Shown one piece after another: positions 58,643 to 64,000 of a stretch of DNA of 64,000 nucleotides; the first letter of the stretch is position 1, and each line of letters starts with the position of its first letter. The notes beneath the pieces are model-generated. The model saw nothing but the letters and a program-made list of their open reading frames with translations. It searched no databases and was not told where the DNA came from. Source of the stretch: Nectonema munidae. Lineage: Eukaryota > Nematomorpha > Nectonematoida > Nectonematidae. The stretch spans positions 558,001 to 622,000 of the forward strand of contig JAUIRK010000993.1 in the NCBI GenBank assembly GCA_030549495.1, written 5' to 3'. A program made the position numbers and the translations under genes.

Positions 58643-58990
58643 CAGTAGACCCTCGTTAGGTCGAACTACATGGGGGGAGAAGGGTGTCCGATTATGCCGA
58701 TTGTCCGACATAACAGAGGGTCTACTATATATATATATGGTAGAAAAAAATATTTCAAATTGGACGAATTTATAGCCACAACAAGCTTTGGAATAAAGTC
58801 AAAATTTAGAATGTCCGCGAACTACCTATGTAGTAAAAAAATTAAATGGCTGCTTATAAGCCAAAGCAAAATTAAAAAAGTCAAAGAAAATGCCCGCTTG
58901 TAAGCACATGAGGGCAAACATTTGTATTCTCGGTCACGGTCCGACTTATCCGATATCCGAGTTATAAGGGCCCGAGTTAACGAGGGTCTA
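58643..58990. mobile_element. pogo/Tigger-like MITE
   Basis: Left end TA|CAGTAGACCCTCGTTAG, right end TTAACGAGGGTCTA. The ends are inverted and the sequence includes GTCCGATTATGCCGATTGTC and CCGATATCCGAGTTATA, familiar from Tigger-type elements. A third copy of the terminus (AGAGGGTCTACTATA) lies inside at about 58716-58730, so either two copies are fused or a deletion derivative is nested. Confidence 0.75.
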
Positions 58991-59383
58991 TATATATATT
59001 TTTCAATTGATTATTTGTTTTTTTGACTCGCAAAAAAATAAATTTAATTTAATCAAATTTTTCTAATTAAATGTAAAAATAAAGAACTGCGGCGTGATTG
59101 TTTGAAATAGGAAATAGTTAAAACAACAACGAGTAAAGTTTCAAAAAACTTTATTTATAACTCCAAAAGATATTATCAAATGACTTCATGTAAATAAGTT
59201 ACTTTAGTATGATGATTTGTGTCAACGGGGATTAAAAAGTTGGTCGCTTTATATAAAAAAATTTCTCTCTTCTCCATTGGTTATGCGAATAATAATAGTA
59301 ATGCATGCTACAGTACTGTTTCCCAAACTTTTCCTACTCATGCCCTCTTAGAAGACATCATTTGAAAGAAATGCCCTCAAGAG

Positions 59384-61225
59384 CAGGGGTTCCCAACCTG
59401 TGGTACACAAAAGCCTTCCAAGTGGTACGCGAGATGTTTTTCAAAAATTCAAAAAAAAAGTACTTGTTTTCACAGAAATTCCCACACAGAGAAATGTAGT
59501 GTAATGTGAATTTGGCTATTCAATATATTAAAAAGCAACTTTTCGTTTTATTTCAGATTATTATAGCGTCAAATCAAGATGCCCAAACGACAATATAGCG
59601 ATCAATATATTAATTTTGGTTTTTTGAATTGAAGAATAGGGAAGAATCTGTGCCAGGGTGTGGGGTATGTATGAAGACATTATCAAATGCATCAATGAAG
59701 CCTTTTACAACGCCATCTCCAAACTAATCATCCAGGCTAGAAAGACCGCGATCCTAATTATTTTAAGCGAGTTGAGATTACGGAAGTACAGGGTTCAAAA
59801 TATGGATTTGCAATACAACTGGGCGAATCAACGGACGTGTCAAACTGCGCACAGCTTCTGGTATATGTGCGTTATGCAACTAAGGATGCAATCCGAAGTG
59901 AATTACTCTTGACCAATGAAATGCAACTACAACAAAAGGTCTCCAATGGACCAAGCTAGTAGGTTGCACAACTGACAGCGCTCCTGTTATGCTTGGGAGA
60001 TAATCTGGGTTCCAAGCTCGGGTGTAAGCAGTGTCTCCATCTGTCACTTCTGTTCACTGTTTCATACACCGATTTGCTCTCTCTGCTAAAGTTCTACCTC
60101 CCGATATAGGGACAAGCTTGAAACTGGTGGTTAAGATAGTAAACTACATTATGACATCTGCCCTAAATAGTCGTCTCTTCAAGGTCATCTGTGAGGATAT
60201 CGGATCAGAATACACGTCATAGCTTTTCATAAGGAAGTGAGGTGGGTGTCTCGAGGGAATACCACTATGCTCCTTTTTGTGGTGAGAAAGGAGCTGCTTC
60301 TGTTTTTCGAAACAAAAGATCATGAAGTTCAGAAGATCCTTGAAGATGGAAACTTCATTCTTTACCTTGCCTACCTTTCAGATATTTTTGGAATCATGTA
60401 TCATTTCAATTGTTCTCTTCAGGGCGCTGAGAGTTTTCTCAATCAAATTGACTGCATTTACTCGAAAGCTCGATTTGTGGATTGAGAACAGACCGTTTGG
60501 AATGTGTGAGAATGGGGGTCACTTGGGGAGGGGAGCCTAGTATTGCATTTGGTCAAGAGATCACCAAAGATCTCCTGTTGAAAGATGAAATCAGGCAGTA
60601 TTTCTTCAATGATCGTGATGCACAAACATGCACTTACATTCGGAATCTATTCACTACTATTAACACTGGTGATCTCACAGTAGGAACTGTTGAACAAGAA
60701 CTCACCGATTTGCGACGAAGGTCATAAATTGGCCAAATTCTGGTTAAATGTAAGTCCCTCCTATCCGTCACTAGTGAAAAAGCAATTCTTCAGCTTCTCA
60801 TATTTCCAGACATGGGAATGGGAACAAGAGTTTTTCTACCGTTCTTACAATCAAGTCGAAGACAAGAAATCGTCTTGTAAACCCAGAACACAATTTCCGA
60901 TGTGAACAAAATATCTCCACGGCTTGCAAAATTAGTAGAAGAAAAGCAACCTCAGACATCGTAAGACTTACGAGTGAGTACTTATTGGTCGATAAGTAAA
61001 ATATTTTGCTTGTTTATGGTTATGTACATGTCCAAATAAATTAAGTTTAGTTTTGTATATTTTTTAATTGCGGATTCGTTTACTTGTATTATATTTGTAT
61101 GCTATTGTGTCTGTTTACCTTTTAGTATAGTTCTTTTATGGTCAAAAATTAATCGTTAAAGTTAGGTGTACCTACAGAATAAGTCCATAAGTGGTACACA
61201 TCAACAAAAAGGTTGGGAAACCCTG
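59384..61225 (+). mobile_element. hAT transposon, ZBED5/FAM200-like, with TIR and TSD
   Basis: Ends CAGGGGTTCCCAACCTGTGG and (inverted) CAGGGTTTCCCAACCTTTTT. Flanking 8-mers CTCAAGAG (59376-59383) and CTCTAGAG (61226-61233) match at 7 of 8 and fit the NTCTAGAN preference of hAT. Length 1842 bp. It sits inside an older repeat whose CCCTCTTAGAAGACAT and CGCCCTCTTAGACAACAT flank it. The transposase inside is broken by several stops and frameshifts. Confidence 0.9.
59640..60905 (+). pseudogene. hAT transposase (ZBED5-like), broken
   Basis: Pieces in several frames: CGVCMKTLSNASMKP (about 59660), LVGCTTDSAPVMLG (about 59957), VTSVHCFIHRFALSAKVLPP (60046-60105), VVKIVNYIMTSALNSRLFKV (60130-60189), EVRWVSRGNTTMLLFVVRKE (60237-60292), ILYLAYLSDIFGIM and FNCSLQGAESF (60357-60440). 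TDGAPAMLG, HCxIHRxALA, ALNSRLF, VRWLSRG and LAYLxDIF are the hallmarks of the ZBED5/FAM200-type hAT transposase. The N-terminal BED zinc finger is not seen and the C-terminal end is worn. At least four frame breaks. Confidence 0.85.
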
Positions 61226-62448
61226 CTCTAGAGGATATTACTTCAAAGAAACGCCCTCTTAGACAACATTATTTCAATGAAGCGTTTCTTACTTATGAAA
61301 TATATTTTCTTTCATAATTAAAAATGGATAGACTTCCATGTGATTTGGTTTGGTGTTTATATATTCCAAAATGTTCGGTTTGACATTACTGAAATTAAAT
61401 CTGATATCACAACTCTCACATAATTCATACGTTATCTTTCATTAACTAAATTTTTTTTTGATATCCAAGATTTATACCGACTTATATAAACTATTTTTTA
61501 AAATATAACTATCATATAAATTATACAAATTATTCCTGTCTCAATCAAGAAAAAATCTAATATATAATACTTGTTAATCGTAACTTTTCATGGAGTCTCT
61601 AAAAACTTTTAAGACTAAAACTTGCGACGCTACTGTTCACTTTTGGAATCTGCAAATTTTTTTAACAAAAATGAGGAAAAAAAGCAGCGAACTTATCAGA
61701 ATTTTAATTTCACTAAAAAGTACATAATCCCTATATATTTATCGTAAAATTATTCCGAGCTTGATTTTAGCACTCTTCATTTGGAGTCGAAATATCATTT
61801 TCTTATAAATGAAATTGTTTGAAACTGTACCCCTATAGATGCTTGCTAGAGCTTGATGGTTGACTTTTTGAATCTAATATTGCTAAAGAAATTTCCGGTT
61901 TTATAATCTATCTTAAGGATAATTTAATAAAACATATTAAGACCAGTCTTAACGGGTTTGTTTCGGTCCTAAATTTCAATAGTTCAGTCCGGTCTGATAT
62001 GTAGGTTGTAGATGTCATAGTTGATTCAGCATATAGCTCGGAGCGTACTGCTATCAAGTGTAAGAGTAAGAGCAAAGAAAGATTCAAATTTGTCAAATTA
62101 TTGAACATTGAGGTCTGTTATGTACATATTAAACACGTTGTAATTTGCGTTCTAGCAATGCTGTACTTTGATGCAAGCAAAAGTTTTTTCTAATAGACTT
62201 GAAGTGAAAGAAGTGAGGATAAATTATTGCTGAATAAACATTAAAAAGAAATAAAAGTCAAAAAATGTGTTTTTATTTTTTGAATTATAGAAGATAAAGA
62301 ATATTGGTAAAATCATTAAAAAAATCAAAGAAGCATTAAAGAGTCAAAATAGAAAGGATTTTTTACAAACAAAAATATAAAAAGAGTAATATTTATATGG
62401 CTTTCATCATAAGAGAGTGTATTACTTATTGATTGTGCATTAAAAGAC

Positions 62449-62464
62449 TTTCTCTCTCTCTCTT
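62449..62464. repeat. (TC)n microsatellite
   Basis: Short TC run, no other feature. Confidence 0.7.
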
Positions 62465-63083
62465 ATACTCTCGTAGTAACATATTTTCAAAAGGATTTTA
62501 TGCTAATTAAAACACAGTTGTTTGAAAAATTAAAGAGCGTTTTTTTAGATAAAGAGTTGCAAATCAAGCCGACAAAAGTATCAAAGGAAGAAAATAAATT
62601 TTGGTTAATTCCATGTGAACTGTTAATTTCTTTGCATGCCTATTTAATGCTGCTATTCATTCATCCAGCCATTCATCCATCAGCTTTCTTTACATCTTTT
62701 TAAAATGTAGGTTACTTATAGTCATTGTAAAAAACTCGAAATTTTAGTGATTCATGTACATTTGAATAGATTCAATTGGAAGATTCAATAAATACATGAC
62801 ATAAAATGATGATAATTACGTACTAAAATAGAAAAAAAGTATTCAAAAAGTGGAGATTAACTATAAAAATCCACCAAAACCAAACACATTTTTTGCACTT
62901 TTGAAAATATACCAAATCCTGTACAAACCGGATGGCTTCAGGATGCAATAAGGTTACCGGATTAGACAGTGTGCCGATTTATCAAGTTTATGCTTCAGAT
63001 ACATGATTGCTCCTAGAGTATTTCACAGTTTCAATGTTAACGGAGGGTACCTTAACCCATTTAAGGCCAATGTTCCTTTAAAG

Positions 63084-63407
63084 CAGAGGTCGGCAAAGTG
63101 GTCGATATCGACACCTGGGGGTCCATAATAGATCTTTAAGGGTCGATAAGATAGAAAAACTTACCAAATTGTTCTATGCTTTTTTTACTTTATAGTAGTA
63201 ATAAATCTCCTTTTTCTTTTAAAACATAGTTTAGCACATTGTATAGTGTAGGATATATGAAACATTTTTGGTTTCTATTTCTCTCTTAATTGTTGACATT
63301 GAGTAATGCTTTTATGAAATATTTCTATGTGAGGTGGGGGTCGATGTGAAGACAAATGTTCTATGAAGGGGTCAACGGGTAAAAAAAGTTTGCCGATAGA
63401 AACGCTG
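63084..63407. mobile_element. hAT-type MITE
   Basis: Left end CAGAGGTCGGCAAAGTGGTC, right end AAGTTTGCCGATAGAAACGC plus TG, inverted around GGCAAA. It appears to sit inside a piggyBac-type MITE whose left end (TTAACCCATTTAAGGCCAAT) is at 63052 and whose interior seems to resume at about 63411. No target duplication was detected. Confidence 0.6.
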
Positions 63408-63792
63408 ACCATAGCTTTTTTCATTGTAATTAATATGAATTTCAAAAATCACCTGCTTGTCGTAGGCATAAACAAGAGTCCCTATTTTGAGTTTCCTTAA
63501 AAATCACTTGTTTCTTACTCAATTCTTTGTCATTCAACTTGATCGCAAATTCCCTGGATTTACAATTTTGGCGATACAGAAAAACAAGGATATGTGTTGA
63601 GAGAGAAGAGAACAAAGGAGGAATAGAAGTAGTAAGGGAAACAGTGTTAGGGATATACTGTAAAGTACTTTAATTTCGCAAGAACAGAATTTGGCGAATT
63701 AAAATTGAAAAACAAATTCGCGAGAATTTAATTTTAAGAATAAAAATTTCTAAAATTTTAGATATTTAGACGAAAAAATAGTGAGCACTTAA

Positions 63793-63924
63793 CCCTTTAG
63801 TGACCAGAAAAATCAAACAATATTTATTAAAAAGCAGAAGATTCATATACAAAACTATTTGAAAAAGCAGACAAAGGTAAAATTGTTTATGTATCATATA
63901 TGATACACTGGTCAAGAAGGGGTA
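63793..63924. repeat. piggyBac-type MITE
   Basis: TTAA|CCCTTTAGTGACCAG at the left; worn right end GGTCAAGAAGGGG. Perfect palindrome GTATCATATATGATAC (63891-63906) near the right end. Interior AAAAAGCAGACAAAGG and GCAGAAGATTCATAT match the family. Confidence 0.6.
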
Positions 63925-64000
63925 TCAAAATAAGAGTGATTTTTAATTTTATATATAAAAGATTTTAAATGTTATAAAAAGTTTCAAAACTTGAAATTCT

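Larger units (their letters stand above)
57444..64000. other. RECK 5' region: intron or upstream DNA
   Basis: Everything upstream of the first recognised exon. It holds a pogo/Tigger-like MITE (58643-58990), a hAT (59384-61225) nested in an older repeat, a hAT MITE (63084-63407) and piggyBac-type MITEs. 57444-58640 and 61240-63050 have no recognised element. No convincing signal-peptide exon or promoter was identified. A leucine-rich minus frame at about 61908-62108 was considered and rejected. Confidence 0.6.

Noticed and set aside
61908-62108. Minus-strand frame starting MFNNLTNLNLSLLLLLHLIA, resembling a signal peptide that could begin RECK
   Set aside because: No donor of the required phase with a good consensus follows (GTACGC is phase 0, GTTTTA is weak), and the downstream sequence has repeated ACCAGTC/CGGTCC motifs typical of a repeat.

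Overview
This is AT-rich, intron-rich animal DNA carrying LINEs, many hAT elements, piggyBac-type MITEs and tRNA-derived SINEs. An arthropod is likely. A copepod such as a sea louse is my guess from base composition and the repeat style; the sequence does not prove it.

The main result is one host gene that fills almost the whole window on the minus strand. Thirteen small cysteine-rich exons, at 57379-57443 down to 1166-1351, join in phase at GT-AG sites. They read as the N-terminal and central part (about 580 codons) of RECK, the GPI-anchored, reversion-inducing cysteine-rich protein with Kazal motifs. All five paired-cysteine (CC) repeats, the frizzled-like cysteine-rich region and the following Cys-rich segment are present. 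The Kazal domains, GPI signal and 3' end lie to the left of the window. The signal-peptide exon was not found; it lies in or beyond 57444-64000.

The introns run from 63 bp to about 16 kb, and nearly everything else in the window is transposon debris inside them. Layout by intron, left to right: (1) 1.35-2.6 kb, a foldback element. (2) 2.8-9.2 kb, two copies of one LINE family with a (CTT)n tail. (3) 9.4-13.5 kb, a tRNA-derived SINE, a hAT MITE with a target duplication, G/C-run repeats and several arrays of TTCGTC-type modules. (4) 13.8-23 kb, a piggyBac MITE, a G-run repeat, a hAT terminus, a second SINE and a CR1-like LINE. (5) 23.4-32.5 kb, a paired hAT MITE with and without a nested piggyBac MITE, a Jockey/I-like LINE with its RT end inverted, and a ZMYM1-like hAT transposase. 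(6) 34.5-41 kb, a decayed hAT on the minus strand and an inverted copy of the G-run repeat. (7) 41.2-57.4 kb, an RTE-like LINE split by a hAT fragment, a 102-bp near-identical direct repeat, an inverted modular repeat and a 411-bp hAT MITE. (8) Beyond 57.4 kb, a pogo/Tigger-like MITE, a ZBED5-like hAT with TIRs and an 8-bp target duplication, and another hAT MITE.

No rRNA, CRISPR array, retroviral or LTR element, or second host gene was recognised. Most open frames of 60-80 codons outside the entries below look like chance frames in AT-rich DNA.
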